From an uncultured Lachnospiraceae bacterium (GTDB lineage Bacteria > Bacillota > Clostridia > Lachnospirales > Lachnospiraceae), in the NCBI GenBank assembly GCA_910578555.1, contig CAJTPS010000030.1, forward strand, positions 1 through 39,445: 39,445 nt of DNA, in the 5' to 3' direction. Of the stretch, positions 25,399 to 34,362 are shown in pieces. The notes beneath the pieces are model-generated. The model searched no databases and was not told the origin of the DNA. It worked only from the letters and a program-made list of their open reading frames with translations. The first letter of the stretch is position 1; every line of letters starts with the position of its first letter. The translations under genes were made by a program, and so were the position numbers.

Positions 25399-26092
25399 TT
25401 AAGCCTGCTGTTTCAATAGCGTTGCATGATTCATTTCCCAAAAAATATCGAATAAAGCAAGACATTCCTCATCATAAAATTTTTTGAATATGTCCCTATT
25501 AAGCCATTAGTTCCCTGATCGTCGGCTCATATGTCCACGTGACGGATAATGATGAAAAAACATTCGCAATATTTCCCCTTGTTTTATTATCCACCACAAA
25601 TGCACCAATATTTAGATTTGCAATATCATGTATAATGCAAACTGCACCGTCATTCAAATATGGCAATATTGTCAAAAAAACAAATATTTCCCCCGGCATT
25701 GCGTGAACTGTATCAAAATACACAAATCAATGTTGTTACCGATCTGCTCTATAAACTGAGGCATAATTCCACCTAACAGCAATTTATGATTACTGTAGTT
25801 TGAGAGTTCTTTCTTTATCTCTTCTAATTGGTATCCCGTCATTTTATCTTTTCGTCTATAGCATATCTTATTTAAATCACAAGAATACATTTCTCACCAT
25901 ATCAAGACATTTCATTATTACAGCCGTTGTCCCGCCTCCGGCAACTCCAACTTCTACAACTTTATCAGGTTCCCTCTCTTTAATCAACCCACAAAGAAAG
26001 GCATGTTCCTCAAGAGACATCTCGCAATATCCTTCCTGCATATGATTAATGATTTCATGTGGTTCATAAAATGGCTCAACTGTTTTATACAT
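25399..26092 (-). pseudogene. Class I SAM-dependent methyltransferase, broken by frameshifts
   Basis: The pieces lie in three reading frames but follow one another as a single protein. The first (from ATG 26092) has EPFYEPHEI and KVVEVGVAGGGTTAVIMKCLD, the SAM-binding glycine loop. The second (ending near 25710) has MYSCDLNK, LLLGGIMPQFIEQIGNNIDLCIL. The third has DTVHAMPGEIFVFLTILPYLNDGAVCIIHDI and ends at TAA 25499. A fourth segment (RDIFKKFYDEECLALFDIFWEMNHATLLKQ, stop at 25399) appears to be the displaced C-terminus. Single-base slips near 25885 and 25705 and another near 25500 explain the breaks. Intact relatives act on sugars or lipids in glycan clusters. Either a true pseudogene or several assembly errors. 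Confidence 0.8.
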
Positions 26093-26125
26093 AACTCGCT
26101 CCCTTCTCACCTGTTTCTATCTTCA

Positions 26126-29100
26126 TTAACAGAACCTGTCTTTTCGTATCCAGCGAAGCAGTTCCCCGGTCTTCCCTGTTTTCTTCTCATAATGTTCAAG
26201 TATTTTTTTAAGGCTCATATCATTATTGTTTCCATGGCGAACATTCATTTTCCATAATGCCACATCCTGTGAATCCTCAATCAGGTTTTCTGTACAAAAA
26301 TGTGCCGGCATGACTGTTTTTAATCCTGCATGGCATGTCCATATCTTAAGCCACAAATCATCACAAAACAGACAATTCTCATTGATTGCATCTACATCAA
26401 ATGCCTCAGCCGGCAATGCACCCGGCGGGTATAGTACCCCGCCTACTCCGGTTGGGATCAGCTGCGTCGAAGGTGTATCCTGCAATACTCTGTATCCCAT
26501 AGTCCAGCCCTCGTAATCCATAATGTTTCCATCTCTGCGGAATCCTATTAGATTTGTTCTCATTGCCGATACACAATCCGGAAATCTTTCATAACTCTCA
26601 AGTAAGTTTTCTACAAGATGACTGTCATAATATACATCATCATCAACTATAATTATTGGGTCATCTTTATACTCCTGCATCGCATAGAAATATTTCTTGT
26701 GCGGTTTTAAATCCCCCTCTACCCATCTTATGTCAAAGAAATCACATATGTTTTTTAATACAATCAAACCTTTCGGCAAGTCCATGCTTTTATTAGGGAA
26801 TTCTTCTATTGACAGCCACAAGAGCAATTTCTTAGGCATTACTGTTTGTTCTATAAGCGTTCGTATGCATTTCTCTGCTAAAGCTATTCTCCCTGGATGC
26901 GATGTCATAGAAACAACTGCTATCCCATCCTTTGTTGTCAGACTATCAGCCGATTGATTCTGGAAATACTCTTTTTGGGTTCTTTCACTAAATATTTCCC
27001 TATTTCTCTCTGTACGCTTTTTTAAATCTTCTGTATTCTTTATGTCAGACAGGGAATACAACTGCTTCATGCTGCGTCTATATGCTTCCATACCTGCCAT
27101 CTCATCATAATTTTTTCGAGAGGCTCTGCCCATCCTGGCCAAATTTTCTTTATTATCAATGGATGCCATCAAAGCCTCTTTTAAACTTTCCACATTTCCT
27201 GTCTTTACAACGTACCCGTTGTTATTGGTAACCATATATTTTGCACCAACATTTTCGGTTACAATAAGAGGTTTAGACAACATTGCTCCTTCCAGTGCCA
27301 CAAGTGAACAGGATTCGTCTCTGGAAGCCACTACGACTACATCCATGCCTGACAATATTTCAATTTTGTTTTCCTCTCCTCTAACTATACCTAAATAATG
27401 AACATTTTCCATTCCGTCCATTTCCCGAAACAAGTAAGAACAGAATGGTGTTCCACTATTAATAAATCCTCCCGCGAAATAAAGTTCCGCTTTTTCCTGA
27501 TATGATTCCGGCATTGCCTTATATGCAGCCAAAAGAACATCATATCCTTTTCGATACTCCATCGTTCCGAATTGAACGAATTTGACTTTTTTATTCATAC
27601 CCGGCACATAGGCAGTTGCCATATCCGCTTCATCTTCAACACAATTTTTCGCAACATGAATAGGATTGTCTGCATATAACCTCAATGCATCCGCAGCATA
27701 GTCGCTGACCACATATATATCCTGACTATTCTTTATCCGATATGCCCGCTCCGCATTATTCCTTATAAAATCCGGAATATTCGTTGCTTCTCTTATATAC
27801 CATACAGTTGGAATATATTGACAACATACTGCAGCATACTTATCGGTCATTACCGTATTACATACAGCCAGATCGTATTCTTTTATCGCTTCTATTTTCT
27901 GTAAGATGTGATCTTCAGATATAATTTCAACTTTTATATTTTCTTTTTCATAATCAACAATAAACGGACCGTCTTTTGCACTCCATACTGTTATACCATA
28001 TCCTAATTCCCTGGCAACTTTACACATTCTAAGAAGGCTTCTTGGTGTACCTGAATATGTCATTTCAGGACTGACAAAGAGTATTCTTTTTCCATTAAGG
28101 CAATCTTCCGTCGCATTGATATTACCTTCGTACCTGCTGCCAAACAAATCACCAAATGATTGAACCCTGTCTGAACCATAAAGCGCTGTCATAGAATCAT
28201 AACTAAAATCCTTGTATACTTCATAAGCATATCTTTCATGACTTATCGCCTCACGAATCGGAAGAAATGCCGTATAAGGCGGTACATCGAACTTGACTCG
28301 ACACTCCTTTGAATACTCCAGGTATGCTTCAGCAAAATCCCTCATGCCCTCCTGCATATCCTGTATCTGTTCGATATTGGGAATATCATTATGCGAATAT
28401 TCAAACTCAACATCACTATTCGCATTCAGCCGATAACCTGAAAGCGACTTTTCCGTCGAAGTAAACAGGTATTCAAAAGGCATATGCAGCATATCTAAAG
28501 CAATCTCATTCCTGCTTCTGGGCGCCCCCGGGAAAATATATCTGGTAATATCCATATTGGTAAACGGTGTGTTAATATATGCTTCTATCTTATCGAACTG
28601 GATACTATTTTTTATCAGGTCATTCCTGTTCGTGCACATAAGTGCACCATGCATATTCACAGTTAAATTTTGCAGATTTGTCTTAACAAAATACTCCAAT
28701 GCAGTAATACACGTTCCACTCCAGCCAATATCCACCACCAGTACATTCCGAGAATTGCCGATTGCCGCTGAAAAATATTTTTTAGCGGCATCACGTGCAT
28801 TCGCATTCTCTTTTACTATTAAATCAGAACACTGATAAAGGAATTCCATTATACGCTTTTCATCGACAGCAGCCGGAAATTGGAATCGGTCAATATTATA
28901 TTTTTCTAATTCATTTACTAAATATCCATATCCCGCTTCATTCAATACCATTTCAATCGTCTTACTACTCCGACACATTTTCATGTACCGCATAATATAT
29001 CTATTGGCCAAATCATACAGATAATGCTCCGATGTTATGTTCAAAACTGCATACCGCGATATATTGATATATTGAATATCCGTCTCTTTGTAAAACTCTT

Positions 29101-30238
29101 TATAAATTTTATAAAGAATATCGCAGTCCCTGGCGCAGAACAGGATTTTATCTATTTTCTTCCTCCTCACAATTTGATTTATAAAATTGCAATATCCAAC
29201 AGCCAAAATTCCTCCGACACGATATCCGTGGGAATAATATATATTCTTATCCCATAATCCATTATTCATTTTCGTCTGAATCACCGCACGATAAAAACTA
29301 GCTGCCAGATTCTCCAGTTCAGGCTCGCGATATATAAAATGGCTATCCGGATTATGTATGGCATCTATTCCTACTTCAATGCTTCTTTCTACATCAGCTT
29401 TATAATTATCACCAATATGTACTATTTTTTGTTCAGGATACCTTTCTGCCAATACCTTCTGTAAAGTACCGTCCCCCTTTCTCAAACCATATTCATTGGA
29501 TAAAATAATATCTATATAGTGAATATAACCATTCTTTTCCACCATCTGCTTAATCACATCAAGCGGAAGATACATATCCGTTGTTAATACAATTTTTTTA
29601 TCGAATTTAAGCAGCATTTGATATATACGATAAATATATTCATTACGAATGGACATATTCAATTCCAGTTCAATTTCTCTTTGCATCCAGCGTTCGTTTA
29701 CATGGAAGCGCTCAGCCAGAACATCGTATATGTCCTGCAACACAATTTCTCTATTGCCCTCTTTTCTTTCTTTTATATCTCTAGCCATATTTTCAGCTTT
29801 TTTTCTTATATCAGCAAAATCATTCATTCCCATTTCCGCTGACATAATAATAAAAATATCATTTGGCTTTTCTACCATTCGATAAATAAGAGTATCAAAA
29901 ATATCAAAAGAAATAACATCATAGTCAACCAGGGCAGCCACAAACTTATTCACAGAATCTCTTTCAAAATCATTCTGATAGTATAATATTTTTTCTTCTT
30001 TTGTTTGTTTGTCAGCATTCTTTCCACTGTTTACAAAATCATCAAAATATAACATTCTATTTGCTGATTTCTTAACCTGATAATGCCATTTCAGTTTAAA
30101 TAAAATAATCCAGTGCTTAAAATGGCTCTCATAATGTTCTTTAATATTTTCCATTACATATCGCTCGTACTCATACTGAACATTCACGTTTTTTCGTACA
30201 AGCAAATTATATATTTTATCCTTAAAACTCTCTTTCAC
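26126..30238 (-). CDS. Giant HAD/unknown/GT4/GT-A fusion protein
   Basis: A 1370-residue cytoplasmic protein joining four modules. Residues 1-325: HAD hydrolase with SFDIFDTL (nucleophile Asp 112, acid/base Asp 115), TTDMYLP (219-225) and HIGDN (274-278). Residues about 335-690: the cluster's unknown domain with LFCARDCDIL (366-375), ISRYAVL and VVDIGWSGT (501-509). Residues about 715-1060: GT4 (GT-B) glycosyltransferase with SPEMTYSGTPRSLLRM, FGTMEYRKGYD and the DESCSLVALEGA E-x7-E motif (Glu 975, Glu 983). Residues about 1100-1370: a GT-A-like transferase with PIIIVDDDVYYD (1194-1205) and LFCDDLWLKI (1290-1299). GTG 30238 with GGAG is the start. It would combine a hydrolase with two sugar transfers in one chain, perhaps for repeat-unit assembly. 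Confidence 0.82.
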   Translation of the reverse strand: MKESFKDKIYNLLVRKNVNVQYEYERYVMENIKEHYESHFKHWIILFKLKWHYQVKKSANRMLYFDDFVNSGKNADKQTKEEKILYYQNDFERDSVNKFVAALVDYDVISFDIFDTLIYRMVEKPNDIFIIMSAEMGMNDFADIRKKAENMARDIKERKEGNREIVLQDIYDVLAERFHVNERWMQREIELELNMSIRNEYIYRIYQMLLKFDKKIVLTTDMYLPLDVIKQMVEKNGYIHYIDIILSNEYGLRKGDGTLQKVLAERYPEQKIVHIGDNYKADVERSIEVGIDAIHNPDSHFIYREPELENLAASFYRAVIQTKMNNGLWDKNIYYSHGYRVGGILAVGYCNFINQIVRRKKIDKILFCARDCDILYKIYKEFYKETDIQYINISRYAVLNITSEHYLYDLANRYIMRYMKMCRSSKTIEMVLNEAGYGYLVNELEKYNIDRFQFPAAVDEKRIMEFLYQCSDLIVKENANARDAAKKYFSAAIGNSRNVLVVDIGWSGTCITALEYFVKTNLQNLTVNMHGALMCTNRNDLIKNSIQFDKIEAYINTPFTNMDITRYIFPGAPRSRNEIALDMLHMPFEYLFTSTEKSLSGYRLNANSDVEFEYSHNDIPNIEQIQDMQEGMRDFAEAYLEYSKECRVKFDVPPYTAFLPIREAISHERYAYEVYKDFSYDSMTALYGSDRVQSFGDLFGSRYEGNINATEDCLNGKRILFVSPEMTYSGTPRSLLRMCKVARELGYGITVWSAKDGPFIVDYEKENIKVEIISEDHILQKIEAIKEYDLAVCNTVMTDKYAAVCCQYIPTVWYIREATNIPDFIRNNAERAYRIKNSQDIYVVSDYAADALRLYADNPIHVAKNCVEDEADMATAYVPGMNKKVKFVQFGTMEYRKGYDVLLAAYKAMPESYQEKAELYFAGGFINSGTPFCSYLFREMDGMENVHYLGIVRGEENKIEILSGMDVVVVASRDESCSLVALEGAMLSKPLIVTENVGAKYMVTNNNGYVVKTGNVESLKEALMASIDNKENLARMGRASRKNYDEMAGMEAYRRSMKQLYSLSDIKNTEDLKKRTERNREIFSERTQKEYFQNQSADSLTTKDGIAVVSMTSHPGRIALAEKCIRTLIEQTVMPKKLLLWLSIEEFPNKSMDLPKGLIVLKNICDFFDIRWVEGDLKPHKKYFYAMQEYKDDPIIIVDDDVYYDSHLVENLLESYERFPDCVSAMRTNLIGFRRDGNIMDYEGWTMGYRVLQDTPSTQLIPTGVGGVLYPPGALPAEAFDVDAINENCLFCDDLWLKIWTCHAGLKTVMPAHFCTENLIEDSQDVALWKMNVRHGNNNDMSLKKILEHYEKKTGKTGELLRWIRKDRFC

Positions 30239-30304
30239 AATGCTCTCCTTTAAAGCAATAAAGTATTAAGCTGAATCCAGAATAGATGTTTTATATTTTT
30301 AATG

Positions 30305-32101
30305 TCACCCTTCTGAATTTACACTATTCATCCTCTGATACTCCCCGCAAACCACCTTCGGGTCTCCAACCATCCTCAGTTCCCCTTTCTCAATCCAGAC
30401 ACACCGCGAACAATTTTCAAGAATTGTCCCCATATTATGACTGACCATCAGCACCGTACTGCCGCCATGTATCATTTCCTTAATCCGCTTCAGGCTTTTC
30501 TTCCGGAAGAACTCATCCCCAACGCTTAAGATTTCATCCAGGATTAATATTTCTGCCGCCTTGCCGGCTGTTGCAATAGCAAAACCCAAACGGCTGACCA
30601 TGCCGCTGGAAAAGTTCTTGACTTTTTCCTCCATAAAATCCTGGAGTTCTGCAAACTCCACAATTTCTTCATAATGCGTTTCCAGAAATTTCCTGCTGTA
30701 ACCAATAATAGAACCGTTTAGGAACACATTTTCCCTGGCGGTCAGTTCCATATCAAATCCCGTTCCTATTGTCAGAAGCTGTACTTTTCTGTGACCGGTT
30801 ATTTCCACATGACCTTCCGTGGGTTTGAGTGCCCCGGATACGATTTTCAGCAATGTTGATTTACCGGAACCGTTGGTTCCGATGATTCCAATTACTTCTC
30901 CCTGATATACATTAAAGGAAACATGGTACAGGGCATACAGCCTGCGATAAGATACTTCTCTCTTTAATAACTGTACCGCATATTCTTTTATCCCGGACGG
31001 ATTTACCGAATATAGCCTGAATTCCATGGTCACATCAGAAATTCTGATGATTGGTCTTCCTAACTGCCATTCCAGTTCATCCTCACTCGTCAGGGAAATA
31101 TCATACTTACGCTCATCGTCCATCCATTCGAATTGAGCGCCAGAAGCTTCATTATCCGCTGACAGATCCTCTATTTCGAGATCAGTGAAATCTGGCTTAC
31201 GCCGCTTTGTGCCCTTTGGGGAAGCAGAAGACTTCTTCTTTCTTTCCTTCCGCTTTTTCCTTCCTCTTTTTCGCTTTGCACGTATCTTTTTTATGATACT
31301 CCATACCACAACATCCACAATAGCAATCAGCAGAATTACTGCGGCCACAGCCACAAAATAAACATTTAAAAAGATATAGTTCTTCCTCTTTTTTTCCTGC
31401 CGCGGCGCCTCTATCCCTGACTCATTTCCACTGTCATCGCTTTCCTGTTCTCTTAGTATTTCCCGCTCCCTTTCTGCTTCCCGCTCTGCCTCAAGCTTCT
31501 TTTTTGCCTCTTTTTCTGCCTCCAGCTTCCTTTTTGCCTCTTGCTCCGCCTGCCTCTCCCGTTCTACTTCCCTCATCGCTTCCTCAGCGCGTAAGAACGC
31601 CTCAGCCTGACGCTCCAACTGCGCCTCGATTGGCGCTGCAGTATCCTCGCCTTTGATATGAACCGGAGAGCTGCTATACTCAGCAATCGCAAAAGCCGCA
31701 TCCTCCTCACTGTTCTGCCGCATTACCTCTGCGGAAGATATCTCAATAAAAGCCTCGCCGCCGCTGACTGCTTTAAACTGGACCCAATACTTAACTTCCT
31801 TATTATTTCCATTACCCTCAAGGATCATCACACCGGCTGCTTCATCTGTCGCATCGGCACCTTTTACATACTCTAATCGCAGGCGGTCATATTTAATTTC
31901 TATATGGTAATCCCCGATTGCTTCTTTAGCCTTCAGATACACGCCTACCGGAAAAGTGTCCCCGCTTTTTTTTTCATACCTGTTTGAGCCAAAAGTTACC
32001 GTAGCCTCCTCTGCCGCATAGACACCTGCAGGTTTTACCAAGATCCCCAGGATCACGGCAAGAAGCAATGCAGCCGGCATAAATTTCCACTTTGTTTTCA
32101 T
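30305..32101 (-). CDS. Polysaccharide-export ABC ATPase fused to an extracellular cohesin-like domain
   Basis: A 598-residue protein of very unusual design. Residues 1-29 are a signal peptide. Residues about 31-150 form a beta-rich domain with KKSGDTFPVGVYLKAKE, IEIKYDRLRLEYVKG and VQFKAVSGGEAFIEISSAEV, resembling cohesin or related Ig-like folds. Residues about 155-225 are a Glu/Lys/Ala-rich coiled coil. Residues 243-269 are one membrane helix, then a strongly basic stretch. Residues about 350-590 are a Wzt/TagH-type ATPase: Walker A GTNGSGKS (408-415), signature NFSSGM (496-501), Walker B ILILDE (518-523), His switch (His 555). Normal Wzt and TagH begin with the ATPase. Here the same chain reaches outside the cell. 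It lies directly downstream of its permease. Confidence 0.88.
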   Translation of the reverse strand: MKTKWKFMPAALLLAVILGILVKPAGVYAAEEATVTFGSNRYEKKSGDTFPVGVYLKAKEAIGDYHIEIKYDRLRLEYVKGADATDEAAGVMILEGNGNNKEVKYWVQFKAVSGGEAFIEISSAEVMRQNSEEDAAFAIAEYSSSPVHIKGEDTAAPIEAQLERQAEAFLRAEEAMREVERERQAEQEAKRKLEAEKEAKKKLEAEREAEREREILREQESDDSGNESGIEAPRQEKKRKNYIFLNVYFVAVAAVILLIAIVDVVVWSIIKKIRAKRKRGRKKRKERKKKSSASPKGTKRRKPDFTDLEIEDLSADNEASGAQFEWMDDERKYDISLTSEDELEWQLGRPIIRISDVTMEFRLYSVNPSGIKEYAVQLLKREVSYRRLYALYHVSFNVYQGEVIGIIGTNGSGKSTLLKIVSGALKPTEGHVEITGHRKVQLLTIGTGFDMELTARENVFLNGSIIGYSRKFLETHYEEIVEFAELQDFMEEKVKNFSSGMVSRLGFAIATAGKAAEILILDEILSVGDEFFRKKSLKRIKEMIHGGSTVLMVSHNMGTILENCSRCVWIEKGELRMVGDPKVVCGEYQRMNSVNSEG

Positions 32102-32129
32102 CGTTAAAAGTCTTTCCCCATCTGCATTC

Positions 32130-32951
32130 TCAGATTTTCTGCATAACCTGATTTTCTTTGCGTTTAAAAAAATGTATACCCACCATGAAACTTCCGATAC
32201 TCCACCCGGCCAACTTGATCCACATCATAACCGCCGGTACTCTGCCATATATCACACACTCTCTTGCAAATGCAATTACCACATAGACAGGATTACATCC
32301 AATAAAGGTCTGCATCGCTTCCGGCAGACTCGTAATAGGATAAAAAAGTGCCGACATATACATCCATAATGTCAAAAATACAGAATATAAATATTTCACA
32401 TCTGCAAAAAATATATAAATTATCGAAAGGATATATCCCACTCCGATCGAAATGGCAAGCACAGAGAGAACTGCTAACGGAAATAGCAACATCGTAACAC
32501 AGGGCCTGATCCGAAATATTACTAACATCAGTACATAGGCGATGCACGTATAACCGAAATTTATCAAAGCCGTATAAATTCTTGATAACACAAAGGTCTG
32601 CTTCGGAAGCTTCGCTTTCACTAACAGGCTTCTATTATCTACAAGCGCCGTCATCGCAGAAGTTGTCGCCCCGCTGAATAAATTCCAGAAAATCTGCCCG
32701 GTCAGAAAATAAATCGGGAAATTTTCGATCGAACGTCTGAACATGGTGGAAAAAATCAATGACATGACAACCATATATAAAAGTGGATTTAAAATGCTCC
32801 ACAGAATCCCTAAAGAGCTTCTGGCATATTTACGCTTGATTTCTCTTGACGTCAATTCGTGAATAACAAATGTGTACTGCCTGATATCGCTGTTATAATC
32901 GTTGCTTTTTCTTTTCACTTGCCGATTGCCTTTCTCAGATACATAAAACAT
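32130..32951 (-). CDS. ABC-2 type polysaccharide export permease (Wzm/TagG-like)
   Basis: Membrane protein of 273 residues with about six helices, the inner-membrane channel partner of the ATPase encoded 28 bases downstream. Features of the ABC2 export family are the amphipathic N-terminus SREIKRKYARSSLGILWSILNPLLYM, the FFADVKYLYSVFLTLWMYMSALFYPIT region and a C-terminal LAGWSIGSFMVGIHFFKRKE ending in basic residues. Such permeases export undecaprenyl-linked glycans or teichoic-acid-like polymers. The ATG overlaps the previous gene by 37 bases with a modest ribosome binding site (GGAAAG). Confidence 0.92.
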   Translation of the reverse strand: MFYVSEKGNRQVKRKSNDYNSDIRQYTFVIHELTSREIKRKYARSSLGILWSILNPLLYMVVMSLIFSTMFRRSIENFPIYFLTGQIFWNLFSGATTSAMTALVDNRSLLVKAKLPKQTFVLSRIYTALINFGYTCIAYVLMLVIFRIRPCVTMLLFPLAVLSVLAISIGVGYILSIIYIFFADVKYLYSVFLTLWMYMSALFYPITSLPEAMQTFIGCNPVYVVIAFARECVIYGRVPAVMMWIKLAGWSIGSFMVGIHFFKRKENQVMQKI

Positions 32952-34324
32952 TTATAGATTCTTTCCTGTCTCATGGGATTCCCTGTCTTTTTCCCGAGCC
33001 TCATGATACTCCCTTCCACCCATCCACTTTCGTGAAGAATGTCGGATTTCAGATTCATCTTGATAAGAATTTTATTGAAAAAGCGCTGTTTGTACAGTTC
33101 CTCTTCGTCCCACCATGCCGCCACAGGCTGTAACTGAAGCTCCAACACATCATCACAAAACAGCAGTTCACCAAATGCATCCGCCTCCCACCGTGTAGGC
33201 TTTCCCATCATACACTTTAGTAAGCTTTCCACAAATCTGACACGCTTTTTAAGGGGCGCTGCACCCCTGCCGCCGTCGGCCGTCCCGTAACATGCTGCAT
33301 ACTGTATTAGCAATTTTGCAAAATACTTCATCACGTCTGCATTGGGATTCCCACTTTCACTTTCCACAGCCTCATAAACGGATTCCTGCAGTTCCCGTTC
33401 CTTTAACCGATACCCGCAAGTCATTCCCTCCGGTGCCGAAAAGACTGTCTCAAACAGACAATTGGAAAATCTGATCTTTCTCAATACCTCTTTTTCACCG
33501 AAATAGAATGCCCTGTACTGAGCGGCAGTCGTCCCTTCCGGTCTCGCATAAAGTCCAAAATAGTACCCCTGTAGTCTAACCTTCCCTGCTTTCTCATGTT
33601 CCAGTACCCGCTGTAAACTAAGCTGCAAAGTACCCACCCATCCGCTATCCACAAGAGCATAGGAAGTTTCCTCCAACAACCCCTCCTGTCTTAAATAGGA
33701 CACCGTGGTATTGTAGCGGTTTCGGGCATGTTGCTTTATATAGTCAAACAGCTGTCCGATTCGGGACAATTCTTTCTTAAGCCTGCAAAGCTGTCGATAG
33801 CTTAATACCGTTCTATATTTTTCCGTATACCCTGCCAGTCTTGCGATATGCAGCGACTCCTCCTCCGTCAGATTTGCCCGCTTCATGATTTTCTCAAAAC
33901 TAATTTCAATCCCGCCGGCGCACAGGGTATCCAATGCCTCTTTTCCGACAAAATAATATTCTGCACTCCGAATGGAATACCTTGATATTTTCAAGTATCT
34001 GATATCAAGATCAATCCCTCTTGTATCTACAAGCTTTTTCGCCATAAGGTACATCATATAGCCGTCTCTGGCAAGGAAATAAAGCCTCTTTTTCTCATTT
34101 CTTACGGCTTCCTCAAGCACCCATTCCACATATTCTGTCAAAACAGGCAGCCACACATACAGGAAGACCTCCTCCCTCACACGCCATGTCGTCACACCGC
34201 TTCCGGCAGCCCGAACCGACGGAGGCAGCTTCACACCGTCCACCGCCCGCATATGCAGACGGTTTCTCTGCAGGACGGATCTGTAGTACTCCAGTCTTTT
34301 CTGATATTCCTCCCGGCTTTCCAA
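32915..34324 (-). CDS. Stand-alone RDG/DxGWxG-domain protein of the glycan cluster
   Basis: A protein of about 469 residues that I cannot assign to a named family. It shares two motifs with the second domains of the 728- and 1370-residue HAD fusions: LYFLARDGYMM (about 81-91) followed by KISRYSIR, and YALVDSGWVGTLQLSL (about 222-237). Here no HAD domain is attached, so the unit folds and works alone. Length and content suggest a cytoplasmic enzyme, not a membrane protein. The frame begins at TTG 34339, but a TTG at 34324 lies seven to eight bases after GGAGG and is a better start. It overlaps the permease by 37 bases. The Asp-rich motifs suggest metal or phosphate chemistry; this is inference. 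Confidence 0.72.
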   Translation of the reverse strand: MESREEYQKRLEYYRSVLQRNRLHMRAVDGVKLPPSVRAAGSGVTTWRVREEVFLYVWLPVLTEYVEWVLEEAVRNEKKRLYFLARDGYMMYLMAKKLVDTRGIDLDIRYLKISRYSIRSAEYYFVGKEALDTLCAGGIEISFEKIMKRANLTEEESLHIARLAGYTEKYRTVLSYRQLCRLKKELSRIGQLFDYIKQHARNRYNTTVSYLRQEGLLEETSYALVDSGWVGTLQLSLQRVLEHEKAGKVRLQGYYFGLYARPEGTTAAQYRAFYFGEKEVLRKIRFSNCLFETVFSAPEGMTCGYRLKERELQESVYEAVESESGNPNADVMKYFAKLLIQYAACYGTADGGRGAAPLKKRVRFVESLLKCMMGKPTRWEADAFGELLFCDDVLELQLQPVAAWWDEEELYKQRFFNKILIKMNLKSDILHESGWVEGSIMRLGKKTGNPMRQERIYKCFMYLRKAIGK

Positions 34325-34362
34325 ATGAAATTCCTCCAACCGTTTCTCTATTTAGCAGACAT

